A stretch of 64,000 bases of DNA from the NCBI GenBank assembly GCA_963802575.1, contig CAWDJF010000001.1:186001-250000 (forward strand), in the 5' to 3' direction. Position numbers and translations under genes: made by a program. Below are positions 18,363-28,705 of the stretch, piece after piece (position 1 is the first letter of the stretch; each line of letters starts with the position of its first letter). Under the pieces are notes generated by a model that ran no database searches, was not told the DNA's origin, and saw nothing but the letters and a program-made list of their open reading frames with translations. The stretch comes from DATFTE01 sp963802575. GTDB lineage: Bacteria; Acidobacteriota; Terriglobia; Terriglobales; Acidobacteriaceae.

Positions 18363-19853
18363 TCAGACACCCGCCGAAACGACATTCCCGGTAAAGCCCA
18401 CAGGTCCGCGCATTGCGAGACTCTCTCGATACCTGATATGCCTGCGGCGATTCAGTTCCACCAATGGACTCCATACTGCGTGAACAAGGTCATGCTTGAT
18501 CAAGTGATGCCACAACCTGTTCGACCGCTTGTATAGATAAGACATCGCCAGATAGGTCGGCACGGCACGCCAATCCTCGGGACGCCGCCGCCAGATTGAA
18601 GAGTGGGAAAACAGCCGCTGATAGATCCATGCGTATCCTTGTTCCAACTCTTCAGGCGACATGTGCTTTGGCCGAAACACAGCATGCGACGTGTCATACA
18701 GATCCCAATTGCGGTGCAGAAGGCGCCCCTCAGCTTCCATTTGCTGAAACAGAGGCGTCGCTGGATAGGGCGTCAAGATGTGGAAGGTTGCACACTCCAG
18801 TCGATTCTCTTCCACCCAGTCAGCAGTGCGAGCGAATGTGTCCCGATGATCGTGATCAAAGCCCAGCACGAACGATCCGTTCACTTGAATGCCATAGTCA
18901 TGAAGCATGCGGACGCGACGAGCATAGTCCGAAGTTTTCGGGGTCTTCTTGTGAGCGGCGGTGAGATTGTCGTCGGAAAGCGATTCGAATCCGATAAAGA
19001 CGCCGGTGCAGCCTGCAAGAGCCATGTCGCGGATGAGAGCGGGGTCGTCGGTGACATCGATGGTGACAGCCGCACTCCAGATCCGCTTCAGCGGTTGTAG
19101 TGCCGAGCATAGGGCTCGCAGATAGTCCCGGCGCGAACCGAGGTTGTTATCGATGAACACAGCGTACGGCTCATCGCTGGCCTGGAATTCCTCCGCGACT
19201 TGTCGTGGATGGCGCAGGCGATAAGGCATTCGCAAACCGGCGGTCGCGAGGTAGCAGAAGCCGCAGCGATTGTGGCATCCGCGCGTGGCGATCAGGCTCG
19301 CCGTGGTCAGAAAGCTCTTGCCCGGAAGGATGGAACGACGCGGAAGCGGATCATTCGCATACTCGTTTTCATAGGTAGCGATATAACGAGCTTTGAGAGT
19401 ACCGTTCTCGGCGTCGCGCAATATGCCAGGCCAGAGTTGCACTCCATCTCCCAGAGCCAATGTGTCGGCGTGCGGAGCACACTCTTCCGGACAGGAAAGA
19501 ACATGCAAACCGCCGAGCACAACCTTGCTACCCCGCGCGCGATACCAATCCGCGAGTTCATAGGCGCGGCGAGCGAACGTAAGATGCACGGTGATTCCCA
19601 CGACCTCCGGAAGCGGCCGGAATGGAGGACGTCCGTGAAGCAGATTTTCGTCGAAGTGTTCCACGCGCCAGTAGGGCGGAGTCGTCGCTGCAAAACTGGT
19701 AAGTGCCAAGCTGGGCGTCAGCACATGCTTGCCAAAGCTGGCATTCGCGTCCTTGGAATAGAAAGGGTTGATAAGCAGCGCGTAGCGACGTTCGATCGGG
19801 GCATCCGCTTCGCCCGTTCCAAGAACCGGGGCCACGGTCATCTCAAGGGGCAT
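18363..19853 (-). CDS. B12-binding-domain radical SAM protein
   Basis: The N-terminal part (about 25-160) looks like a cobalamin-binding Rossmann domain (NPFYSKDANASF, KVVLGGLHVLSCPEE). The radical SAM core has ATRGCHNRCGFCYL with the C-x3-C-x2-C cluster motif, and later GFESLSDDNLTAAHKKTPK. It resembles the HpnJ/BchE-like enzymes that modify lipids or cofactors, but the substrate cannot be read from sequence. ATG 19853 has GGAG upstream and is preferred; an in-frame start at 19901 is possible. Confidence 0.85.
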   Translation of the reverse strand: MPLEMTVAPVLGTGEADAPIERRYALLINPFYSKDANASFGKHVLTPSLALTSFAATTPPYWRVEHFDENLLHGRPPFRPLPEVVGITVHLTFARRAYELADWYRARGSKVVLGGLHVLSCPEECAPHADTLALGDGVQLWPGILRDAENGTLKARYIATYENEYANDPLPRRSILPGKSFLTTASLIATRGCHNRCGFCYLATAGLRMPYRLRHPRQVAEEFQASDEPYAVFIDNNLGSRRDYLRALCSALQPLKRIWSAAVTIDVTDDPALIRDMALAGCTGVFIGFESLSDDNLTAAHKKTPKTSDYARRVRMLHDYGIQVNGSFVLGFDHDHRDTFARTADWVEENRLECATFHILTPYPATPLFQQMEAEGRLLHRNWDLYDTSHAVFRPKHMSPEELEQGYAWIYQRLFSHSSIWRRRPEDWRAVPTYLAMSYLYKRSNRLWHHLIKHDLVHAVWSPLVELNRRRHIRYRESLAMRGPVGFTGNVVSAGV

Positions 19854-20017
19854 CCATCTCCGCCTCGTCGTTTGCGAAAAAGGGTCGGAATTTCTGTCCA
19901 TCTCGCTACTTTATATTACAAAGTACTTCATGTCAATGAGCACGGAACAGAACCGCTCGCCCGAGTTCCTTAGAACTCTCGCTTGTACAACCCTTCGGCA
20001 TTCTCGAAGTGATGTCT

Positions 20018-21676
20018 CTAGCGCGGGTAGGGATAGCCCTTGGCAAGTGCCTTTTCTAGCGTGGCGTCGTGGCCGTAGATGTCGTGGTAAAAGAAAACCT
20101 CTCCGTCGTCCTCCACCACCGCGGTGCCGTAGAGAATCAGCACTGGAATCGGCTTAGTCAGATTTACGCGAGTATTGTCGGGCCCATCGTGCATCGCGTT
20201 CTGCACGCGTTCGAGCGTCCATTCTGGCTTGTCGCGTAGCACCCATGCCGCGAGCTGATCGGGCTCCTGCACGTGAATGCAGCCGTGGCTCAGATCGCGC
20301 CGCGTTTGGGCAAACATTTCTTTTTCCTGCGGCGTGTCGTGCAGATAAACGCTGAACACGTTGGGAAAGATGAATTTCACCAAGCCCAGAGCGTTCGACG
20401 GGCCGGGCTTCTCGCGCACACGAAGTTTTCCCGCGCGTATCTGTTGCAGAGCGCTGTCGGAAATGGCGCCGCTGGGGACGACCTTGCCGTCCGCCGAGAT
20501 GACTTCGAAGTTGTTGTCCTTGATGTAGTCGCGGTCGGCTTCGATGTCGGGGACGATCTCGTTGCGCTGGATCGACGGCGGTACATCCCAATAGGGACGG
20601 AACACGATGTACGACATGCGATCTTCGAAGACCGGCGTCTCGTGTTCATACGCGGCGCCGACGTTCACGTTCATCGCCAGCCCCAGCTTGCCCTGGGCGT
20701 CATACGCGCGTAGAAAAAATTCCGGCAGGTTCACCACAACCGGAGGCTGAGCATACGTAAGCGGCAGCCAACGCCAGCGTTCGAGGGTAAGCCGCAATTG
20801 TTCGACGCGAAAACTCAGCGGCTTGTTCAGTTCATCGATCGTTGCTTGATTCAGACGTCCGTCATGGGGCAGGCCGTGACGAAGCTGGAAGTTTTTGAGC
20901 GCGCGGACCAGTGGTTCTTTGTAAACACTCTCATCCACTGCTCCGGCAGCGCTCGCCGGCAAGTCACCAAACATGACCAGCAGATGCGTAAGCCGCGGAA
21001 TTCCTGCGTAAGCGTCACCCGCCCCAACTGTCTTGTCAGGAACGGGTAATGGCTGGCCATCATCGCTTCGCGCCAGATCCATGTAGTGAGCCAGGGTAGC
21101 GCGGGTTCGCTTGTATCCGGCGAACGGAGGCTCAATCGCCGCCAAGGCTCCCCTGACGTCTTCGCTATTCACCAATTTGTCGCGCAGAAACTGAGCCAGG
21201 TTCAACTTCTTAGCACCAACATCAAAACCGAAATTGACGTGCTTCGGATTCACCCGGCCCACGCGAACGTCGGACACGTAGCGCATCGCGCAAACGGTTA
21301 AGGCTACATCGAAGCGAGCCTCATCTTCGGCAGAGTGATTCGCTTGGAGTGCCTTGATTCGGTCAGGCCAGCGCGACCCGTCGTAATCTTCGGCGTTCAG
21401 CCCTTCCTCGTCGGCCTGCTGGAAGACTTCAATCACGGCCAGCGCTTGGGGGGAAGGCGCTCCGTTGCGTATCCAGGCCGCCTGATAAGAAGGTTTGTAA
21501 AAGTTGTCGGCCGACCCACGGTGGTCCGAGAAGTTCGGCCAGCGGAGGTCAGCCAGATTGCCCGACATCACGAGAGAACGAATGGTGGTTTTAGCTGCAG
21601 GGGGCGGTTGGGCAGGCATGAACGTCGCCAGCAACAAGAGAACCGACAGACGGAAGACAGAGTTCGCACGCCTCAC
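20018..21676 (-). CDS. L,D-transpeptidase of the YcbB type
   Basis: Forms 3-3 cross-links in peptidoglycan. The 552-residue protein has a signal peptide (VFRLSVLLLLATFMPAQ), a scaffold domain, a peptidoglycan-binding stretch (LKNFQLRHGLPHDGRLNQAT) and the YkuD catalytic domain with SHGCIHVQ. Size and domain order match YcbB (LdtD). The GTG start overlaps the gltX stop by four bases (GTGA), so the two are coupled. Confidence 0.93.
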   Translation of the reverse strand: MRRANSVFRLSVLLLLATFMPAQPPPAAKTTIRSLVMSGNLADLRWPNFSDHRGSADNFYKPSYQAAWIRNGAPSPQALAVIEVFQQADEEGLNAEDYDGSRWPDRIKALQANHSAEDEARFDVALTVCAMRYVSDVRVGRVNPKHVNFGFDVGAKKLNLAQFLRDKLVNSEDVRGALAAIEPPFAGYKRTRATLAHYMDLARSDDGQPLPVPDKTVGAGDAYAGIPRLTHLLVMFGDLPASAAGAVDESVYKEPLVRALKNFQLRHGLPHDGRLNQATIDELNKPLSFRVEQLRLTLERWRWLPLTYAQPPVVVNLPEFFLRAYDAQGKLGLAMNVNVGAAYEHETPVFEDRMSYIVFRPYWDVPPSIQRNEIVPDIEADRDYIKDNNFEVISADGKVVPSGAISDSALQQIRAGKLRVREKPGPSNALGLVKFIFPNVFSVYLHDTPQEKEMFAQTRRDLSHGCIHVQEPDQLAAWVLRDKPEWTLERVQNAMHDGPDNTRVNLTKPIPVLILYGTAVVEDDGEVFFYHDIYGHDATLEKALAKGYPYPR

Positions 21677-23154
21677 TTGATCTTCTCAATCGCTTGCCCA
21701 ATCCGTTTCAGGCAGACGTCTTTCCCCAGCACAGCCAACGTCTCAAACAGCGGCGGCGCATTCTTCCGTCCGCAAACAGCTACACGGATCGGTTGGAACA
21801 TCTGTCCGGCCTTGATTCCCAGTTCTTGCGCCGCCGCGCGCAGAGATTGATCGAGCGCGTCGTGGGTGAATTCGGTCCCGGCAAGGACATCCTTCGCCTT
21901 CACCAGAACTTTCAACGCCATCGCGGCATCGCCTTTTTGTGGGATCAGTTCGGCTGGATCATAAGGCGGCAATTCTTCGACGAAAAAGAAGTCAGCCGCG
22001 GTGAGGGCATCGCGGAGCAGGCGAATTCGCTCGCGGATTAGCGGCGTGATCTTCAACATTTGCGCGGCGTCCACGCGATATCCGGCAGCCTGGACCACCG
22101 CCAACAGGCGCGCGCTCAGCTCTTCGATCGACATCCCGCGAATGTGCTCGGCGTTGAGCCATACTGCTTTCGGATCGAACGTATCGTCGGGGGTTGGCGC
22201 CGGCTCTTTAAAATTCACCACCGCGTTGGCGCGATTGATGCCTTCGAGCGAAAACGCATCGGTCAGCTCTTTCAGAGACATCTGTTCGCGATCATTCTTT
22301 GGAGACCAACCCAGCAAGCACAGAAAATTGATGAACGCCTCGGGCAAAAATCCGGCATCGCGATAGGTGGTCACACTGACCACCGGACCGTGGCGGCGCT
22401 TCGAGAGCTTCGTACCGTCGGGCGCGACCAGCAAAGGCAAATGCGCAAACTGCGGAGGCTTGGCCCCGGCGGCTTCGAAGATCAGTACATGCTTGAAGGT
22501 GTTGGTGAGGTGGTCCTGTCCCCGAATGATATGGCTGATCGTCAGATCGGCGTCGTCAGCACAAGAGGCCAGGTGATAGGTCGGCATCCTGTCAGAGCGC
22601 AGAAGGGCGAAGTCTTCGATATCGGCAGCCAACTTGGACTGTTCGCCATAAACGGCGTCGACGAATCGCACTTCTTGTCCACTTTCCCGCGGGACGCGAA
22701 AACGCAACGCGAAAGATTCTCCGGCGGCAGCCCGGCGATCGCTCTCTTCGCGAGACAGCTCACGCATACCGGGGTTAAACAACCATGCTCCCTGAGCACT
22801 CGACCTGTCACTGTCTCCGGCATGGGCGGGAGTGAAGTCGCGGTAAGCCAGTCCCTTCTCAAAGATGTCCCAGGCGGTTTTCTGGTGAAGGTCCAACCGC
22901 TCCGATTGCTTGTATTCTTCGTCCCAATTCAATCCCAGCCAGCGAAGTCCGTCGAAAATGGAGTTGACCGAAGCGTCCGTGTTGCGCTCGATGTCGGTAT
23001 CGTCGAGGCGAAGAATCATGGTGCCGCCGTTGTGGCGGGCATAGAGCCAGTTAAAGATGAAGGTGCGTGCGCTGCCTACGTGGAGAAAGCCGGTCGGCGA
23101 AGGGGCAAAACGAACCCGTAACGCAGGATTAGCTGGAATGTGTGGTTGGCTCAT
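21673..23154 (-). CDS. gltX: Glutamyl-tRNA synthetase
   Basis: Charges tRNA-Glu. The 493-residue class I enzyme has RFAPSPTGFLHVGSARTFIF (HIGH-type motif), ILRLDDTDIERNT and the KLSKR loop in DGTKLSKRRHG. The C-terminal anticodon-binding region is complete. It leads a two-gene unit with the L,D-transpeptidase. Confidence 0.97.
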   Translation of the reverse strand: MSQPHIPANPALRVRFAPSPTGFLHVGSARTFIFNWLYARHNGGTMILRLDDTDIERNTDASVNSIFDGLRWLGLNWDEEYKQSERLDLHQKTAWDIFEKGLAYRDFTPAHAGDSDRSSAQGAWLFNPGMRELSREESDRRAAAGESFALRFRVPRESGQEVRFVDAVYGEQSKLAADIEDFALLRSDRMPTYHLASCADDADLTISHIIRGQDHLTNTFKHVLIFEAAGAKPPQFAHLPLLVAPDGTKLSKRRHGPVVSVTTYRDAGFLPEAFINFLCLLGWSPKNDREQMSLKELTDAFSLEGINRANAVVNFKEPAPTPDDTFDPKAVWLNAEHIRGMSIEELSARLLAVVQAAGYRVDAAQMLKITPLIRERIRLLRDALTAADFFFVEELPPYDPAELIPQKGDAAMALKVLVKAKDVLAGTEFTHDALDQSLRAAAQELGIKAGQMFQPIRVAVCGRKNAPPLFETLAVLGKDVCLKRIGQAIEKIK

Positions 23155-23275
23155 GCGAGGTGACTGTTCTGGATGTTACGTTCGGTGGAAAAGGGGCGTC
23201 AAGCGGTCCGCGATTGTGGTCTAGATTGCACCAAAGTAATAAGACGTCGGGGCCAGAGTTGGCTAGAGTTCGATC

Positions 23276-24195
23276 ATGACACGCAAGCTGTTTGGGGTTC
23301 TCGCCATAGTTGCGTTGGCTCTTCCTCTCGTCGCTGCCGAGAAGAAGAGACCGCAGCTGATGTCCGAACTCTCCGCTCTGATTGATCAGGCTGACGAAAT
23401 GGTCGTCTACGGTGAAGGATTCAAGCGCGAATCAGTGATATACCGGTCGACGAATCGCAAGGACTTTGAAGAGCTTAAGTCTGCGATTACGTTGAAGCGA
23501 AGCGGCCCGTTCGTCTGCGCATGCGTAGACGGTCCTGAGATTGCTTTACTGAAAAATAGGGAAGAGATCGCGTCGGTCTGGAACCACGAAGGAACGGCAA
23601 TCGGCAGTTCCGTATGGGACGGCGATTGGGAAACTCTGATCCAGATCGATGGTTACGCTGGTTCGATGTCCGTGGGATGACCTCTGCGAGGGAGTTCTTC
23701 AATCAAATACAGTTGCAATCCAAAGGAGCTCAACTTGACGAGCGTCGGTGGCTGAACGCCATGCCGAGCAGCCTGAGGCCCTTATGGTCGAAAGCCGAAG
23801 CGCAGTATGCACCTCCCGATAGATTTCCGGATCTTCAGCCTCTTCAGTTCGCATTGGCGACTCAATATCCTGATACTTATCAGCGTATTCGCGCCTTGAT
23901 GGCTTGGTTCGGTTCCGGAGCAGGCCCGTGGTCGGGGTTTCCAGGGTATGAGGAAATCGCCGAGAAGCTCTTACATCAATATCCGACTGGAGAACTGATC
24001 AAGGCCATTGAGGGCCGAAATCTCTCCGATCAAGAACTTGAGGGAGCTGCGAGGATTTTCGGCAGTTGGACGCCGGTTCCCGACCCCACTCCCATTCCAG
24101 CTCAATTGCGGCAAACCCTTCTTCAGCACTGTCTCAGAAGTCCCGATGCAGACAAGGTGAGCCGAGCGAAACGAGCGTTCGCACCCGACAATTAG
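23276..24195 (+). pseudogene. Secreted hypothetical protein split by a frameshift
   Basis: Two overlapping frames probably belong to one gene. The first (23276-23680) starts with a signal peptide (KLFGVLAIVALALPLVAAE) and reads to VWDGDWETLIQIDG. The second continues from about 23650 with WFDVRGMTSAREFFNQIQL and ends at 24195. The span is one base short of a multiple of three, so a one-base deletion would join them into about 306 residues. Function is unknown. It may be an assembly error rather than true decay. Confidence 0.6.
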
Positions 24196-24424
24196 CGTCA
24201 GACTAGGTTGAGTGGGCGTCAGCGGGGGGCGGTGCTGCACCTTACAAACCTTGAGTAGCGACACCGACCAGCGGTTAAGCTGTTGGACCACAAGGCTCAA
24301 GTAAGGCACGACGTACATTGCACTTTCGTTCCGAAATCCTATTGTCTTGGCGATTCTGCTGTGAAAACATGAGGCAGGGCTTCCTCCTCGTTTTTGCGGG
24401 CGGCAGAGGTGTGCTTTCCACGCC

Positions 24425-27400
24425 ATGAATACCGTCACGATTGGAATGGTGATTGTTCCGGGCATCGTCGCCCTGTTGCTGTTCCTTGTCTTTACATACC
24501 TCTACGACCAGAGCCGGCAGGCTTACTTTCGGGCATGGCAGTTCGCCTGGGGCGCCTACACTTTGCACTTCGGCCTTGAGGCATGGGCCGCACATCGTGC
24601 CCCATCGGCAGGTGTGGTTTTTCTGGCCTCGCTGCTGCTTGTCTTCATGGCGTTGTGCATTCTGGTTTCCACACGCCTGATGCGCGCACGATTCCGCCTG
24701 CTTTGGTACGACGTCGTGATTGGACTGGCGGGGGTTGCGCTTGCCTTCTGGAATGTTCGCAGCCGCATGGTGGATGGCGTCTTCCGGCCGGAGTCGCTCG
24801 ATTTGCACTTCCGCCTCGAGTTTGGGCTGGCGGCCGTTCTGCTGTATTGCTCGGCCTACTTCTATCGCTACGCGCACCGCAAGAACTCGCTGGCGTTTCG
24901 GCTGCTCGCGATGGCTCTTTTCCTGTGGGCCGCGCTGATGGTGTTCGGACAAATTCAGAGTCCGTATCTGGAGATCTTCGGTTCGGGGGGCGACCTGCTG
25001 GGTCCGGTTCCCCAAGTGTTGTTGGGCATCGCGATGTTGATGGTGCTGTTTGAGAACGAGCGCAACGCGGTGCAGGAAAACGCGCTGGCGTTTTCGACCC
25101 TCGGCGTCGATCCCATGCGTTTGCTGGGAGCGCGCGACCTGGTGCCAAGTGTTCAGAACATCCTTGACCGGTTGGTAGCGCCGCTTCCCACCGGCAGCGC
25201 GGTCATCTGCATGTCAGAACGCTGGCGCGCGGTGCTGCCTTCGGTGCAGCGAGGATTTTCCGACGAACTCATCACCAAGCTCGAAAGCACGGGTGCGGGC
25301 GAATACATCTGCGAGTTGGCTTATCGCCGCGGCGGTTTCGCGACGCTTCGCGCTGTCCCCGAGATGACCGAGCCGTTGCCTGCGTTCCCTGGTGGGCGCT
25401 TTGAACAATTTCGCAAAGTCATGGCGGCGGAAAACATCCAAAACGTCACCGCCGTCAGCCTGCAGACTCGTGAACACAATTTCGGCGTCATTCTTTTTCC
25501 CCACGCGGAACGCCGTATGTTCGGCTCCTCGAATCTTCGCCTGCTGATCGGCCTGGCGTTGCAGATCGGGCTGACGCTGGAAAACTACGTGGTCATGCAC
25601 GAAGCCCAGCGCCGCACGAAAGAGTACGAACTGCTCACCCAGATCGGGCAGGCCATCAGTTCGCGTCTCGATCAGGACGAGATTCTCCGCGCCATCCAGA
25701 AAGAGCTGGGCCAGATCTTCGACACGAGCGATTTCTACATCGCCTTCCAGGAAGGGGAGACGATCCGCTTCGAGTTGGAAGTCGAGCGGGGAAAAGTTCT
25801 GCCGAAGCGCGTGCGCAAAGCCGGCAATGGACTCACTGAGTACATCATTCGCACCGGCCAGCCGCTGCTGATCCGGTCGGAGCTGGAAAAAACTCGCGAA
25901 CGTTTGGGAGTTACATTCCTGCCCGGCAACCCTGCCCGTTGCTTCTGTGCTGCCCCTATCCTGTTAGGCGGACGGCCGGCGGGAGTGATGGCGGCCCGCA
26001 ACACCGACCGCGAATTCGCCTTCGAGCAACGCGACTTGGAAGTAATGCAGACCGCTGCCGGTCAGGTTTCCGTGGCTGTTGAAAACGCCCGCCTCTTTGC
26101 CGAAGAGCAGCGGCGCGCGCGCCAGTTTGCCTTTCTCAACAACATTTCGAAGACCGCCATTTCGAGCGAAGATGCCGAACAGATGTTGGCCGAGATCGTC
26201 GCCGAGATTCAGAAGAACTTTCACTTCGATCACATTGGCATCGGCATCCTCGACTACATCACCAAAGACATCGAGATCAAAGCCGAGGCGGGGGCCACCA
26301 CGCAAGCGCTGGGCAAACGCATTCCGCTCGGCCAGGGGATTTTAGGACGCGTGGCCCGCAGCGGAGAAAGTGCGCTGATTCAAAGCAGCGAAGGCCTTTT
26401 GCAGGGCGTGCTTGAGGATGCGCGCTCGGTGCTCTGCATTCCGATCACCTACAGCGAAACCCTGTTGGGCGTGCTGAACGTCGAGAGCAAAGAGGAAGAA
26501 GCGTTTTCTCCGCAAGACCGCCTCATCATGAACACTTTGGCCGACTTGCTGGCCACGGCTCTCCACAACGCGTTCGTCTTCCAGAAGCTGCAGCAACAAT
26601 CGATCACCGACGGACTGACGGGCATCAAGACGCGCCGTTTCTTCTGGGAGGCGCTCAACTCCGAGTGGCGGCGCGGATCGCGCTCCGGACGGCCGTTCTC
26701 GGTGGTCCTGATGGATCTGGACAAGTTCAAGGGAGTGAACGACACCTTGGGGCACCTTGAAGGCGATCTCGTTCTCGCCCGTGTGGGACGATTGCTGGAG
26801 CAGAAGTGCCGGCAGTCAAACGTGGTCGCGCGCTATGGCGGAGACGAGTTCATCATTCTGATGCCCGAGACCGGCATCGAGCAGGCGCAGATCCTGGCGG
26901 AACGGCTGCGGCTCTGGATCTCGACCGACACCATGTTGAGCGAGCACAACATCACAGGAAGTTTCGGGGTCGCCAGCTTCCCCGTGCATGGCTACTCGGT
27001 CGAAGACATTATTCGTGTCGCCGACGCAGGCATGTACGTTTCCAAGCATCAAGGCGGAGACCGCGTCGCAACTGCGGAGGAATTTGCGGAAGGCGAGACT
27101 GCTGCAGTCCAACGGCAGTTGATTTCCGGATACATTGAAGGTTTTCTGCAACGCGAGCACACCGGCCCCGAGCATCTCGAAGAACTGCTCAACACTCTGC
27201 GAAAGCTCTGTGGCGGCGAAGAAGGCTGCGACGTGCACGTGTTGCGCGAGTCGATCGAAGCGCTGACTCGCGCTGCCGAATTGCGCGAGTTGAACGGAGG
27301 CGGACACGGCGAGGCCGTCGCCCGCTACTGCGACATCGTGGCCCGCGCTCTGGGCATGTCGGCCGAAGACATGTCTGATCTTTCCTACGCCGCCCGCGTG

Positions 27401-27817
27401 CACGACGTGGGAAAGATTTTTCTTCCCGAACGGATTCTGAACAAGTCCGGCCCGCTGACCGACGACGAGTTCTACCTGATGAAGATGCACCCGCGCGTGG
27501 GGTCGGAGATTCTGGCGACCATCCCAGGTAGCGACGCTCTGCAAAAAGCGGTCGAGCATCATCACGAGTCGTTCGATGGAACCGGTTATCCCGCCAGTCT
27601 GCGCGGAGAAGAAATCCCCTTGTGGGCACGCATCATGGCCATCGCCGATGCCTACGTGAACATGGTTACCGATCGCTCTTTCGCGCTGGCAAAGACCAGT
27701 GAACAGGCTCTTGCCGAACTGGGGAAACTCAGCGGGACGCGCTACGACGGTATGCTGGTGCGCATCCTGGTGCGCGAACTGAAGCACGAGAGAACCTCTA
27801 CACGGCTGGAAAAATAG
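24425..27817 (+). CDS. Membrane GAF-GGDEF-HD-GYP cyclic-di-GMP protein
   Basis: A 1130-residue signalling protein. The N-terminal ~220 residues contain about six or seven membrane segments. GAF-like domains follow (about 230-400, 400-560, 570-710). The GGDEF domain has MDLDKFKGVNDTLGHLEGD and RYGGDEF, so it is probably active; the aspartate of GHLEGD fits cyclic-di-GMP rather than the serine of cGAMP-making enzymes. The inhibitory RxxD site reads RQSN and is probably lost. The C-terminal HD-GYP domain has HDVGKI, HHHESFDGTGYP and IADAY, so it may degrade the product. It stands alone. Confidence 0.93.
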   Translation: MNTVTIGMVIVPGIVALLLFLVFTYLYDQSRQAYFRAWQFAWGAYTLHFGLEAWAAHRAPSAGVVFLASLLLVFMALCILVSTRLMRARFRLLWYDVVIGLAGVALAFWNVRSRMVDGVFRPESLDLHFRLEFGLAAVLLYCSAYFYRYAHRKNSLAFRLLAMALFLWAALMVFGQIQSPYLEIFGSGGDLLGPVPQVLLGIAMLMVLFENERNAVQENALAFSTLGVDPMRLLGARDLVPSVQNILDRLVAPLPTGSAVICMSERWRAVLPSVQRGFSDELITKLESTGAGEYICELAYRRGGFATLRAVPEMTEPLPAFPGGRFEQFRKVMAAENIQNVTAVSLQTREHNFGVILFPHAERRMFGSSNLRLLIGLALQIGLTLENYVVMHEAQRRTKEYELLTQIGQAISSRLDQDEILRAIQKELGQIFDTSDFYIAFQEGETIRFELEVERGKVLPKRVRKAGNGLTEYIIRTGQPLLIRSELEKTRERLGVTFLPGNPARCFCAAPILLGGRPAGVMAARNTDREFAFEQRDLEVMQTAAGQVSVAVENARLFAEEQRRARQFAFLNNISKTAISSEDAEQMLAEIVAEIQKNFHFDHIGIGILDYITKDIEIKAEAGATTQALGKRIPLGQGILGRVARSGESALIQSSEGLLQGVLEDARSVLCIPITYSETLLGVLNVESKEEEAFSPQDRLIMNTLADLLATALHNAFVFQKLQQQSITDGLTGIKTRRFFWEALNSEWRRGSRSGRPFSVVLMDLDKFKGVNDTLGHLEGDLVLARVGRLLEQKCRQSNVVARYGGDEFIILMPETGIEQAQILAERLRLWISTDTMLSEHNITGSFGVASFPVHGYSVEDIIRVADAGMYVSKHQGGDRVATAEEFAEGETAAVQRQLISGYIEGFLQREHTGPEHLEELLNTLRKLCGGEEGCDVHVLRESIEALTRAAELRELNGGGHGEAVARYCDIVARALGMSAEDMSDLSYAARVHDVGKIFLPERILNKSGPLTDDEFYLMKMHPRVGSEILATIPGSDALQKAVEHHHESFDGTGYPASLRGEEIPLWARIMAIADAYVNMVTDRSFALAKTSEQALAELGKLSGTRYDGMLVRILVRELKHERTSTRLEK

Positions 27818-27870
27818 GCTTCTGGCCTCGGCCCTTGCAACTTCTTCTTTCAGCCCTGAAACTATTCGGC

Positions 27871-28653
27871 ATGCCTGTTTCTCTTTCTCTTGCAGGAAAA
27901 ACTGCCCTCATCACCGGTGGCTCTCGCGGCATTGGCGCCGCCACCGTCCGCATGTTCGTTGATGCTGGAGCCCGCGTAGCCTTCAATTACCAGCAAGCCC
28001 GCACCCAGGCCGAAAAGCTCGTCGATGAGCTGGGCGAAGGCCGTTGCGCTGCCTTTCCCAGCGATTTAAGCGGCACGAAATCCGCCGAAGCTCTGATTGC
28101 CGCCACCGTGAAGCGCTTTGGACGCCTCGACATCATGGTCGCGAACCATGGCGTCTGGCCGGCTGAAGACGTGGCCATCGAGAACATGTCCGATGAGCAA
28201 TGGCGCAACACGCTCTCGGTGAATCTGGACAGCGTCTTCGCCCTCGCGAAGCACTCAGTGGCGCAAATGAAGAAACAACCGAAGATTGGAGCCGCAGCGG
28301 GGCACATCGTCCTGGTGAGTTCGACCTCAGGACAGCGCGGCGAAGCCTTCCACTGCGACTATTCCGCCACCAAGGGCGCACTGATCAGCCTTACCAAGAG
28401 CTTGTCTTCGGAGCTTGCTGGCGATCAGATCTACGTCAACTGTGTCGCCCCGGGATGGGTCGCGACCGACATGTCGATGCCGGCTCTGAATGATCCTCGT
28501 ACCCGCGACGCGATTTTCAGCACGATTCCGATGGGCCGAGTCGCCACCCCCGAGGAGATCGCGGCCCCTATCCTCTTTCTGTGCACCGAACACGCAGGCT
28601 TTATCGCCGGGGAGATTTTCAACGTCAACGGCGGGGCGGTTCTTGCGGGATAA
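27871..28653 (+). CDS. Short-chain dehydrogenase/reductase (FabG-like)
   Basis: NAD(P)-dependent oxidoreductase of 260 residues. It has GGSRGIGAA near the start (cofactor loop), NHGVWP in place of the usual NNAG, a catalytic serine region IVLVSSTSG, and YSATKGA with the Tyr-x3-Lys pair. It ends in the usual GGAVLAG. The substrate is unknown. ATG 27871 is preferred over TTG 27835 because it starts at the fold. Confidence 0.9.
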   Translation: MPVSLSLAGKTALITGGSRGIGAATVRMFVDAGARVAFNYQQARTQAEKLVDELGEGRCAAFPSDLSGTKSAEALIAATVKRFGRLDIMVANHGVWPAEDVAIENMSDEQWRNTLSVNLDSVFALAKHSVAQMKKQPKIGAAAGHIVLVSSTSGQRGEAFHCDYSATKGALISLTKSLSSELAGDQIYVNCVAPGWVATDMSMPALNDPRTRDAIFSTIPMGRVATPEEIAAPILFLCTEHAGFIAGEIFNVNGGAVLAG

Positions 28654-28705
28654 TCATGCCGGGCAGCTACAATTGTGGTTGACTGCGTCTAACCTTACGG
28701 AACGA

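Noticed and set aside
24425..27817. cGAMP-producing (Hypr) GGDEF
   Set aside because: The position that is serine in Hypr enzymes is aspartate here (GHLEGD), as in cyclic-di-GMP cyclases.
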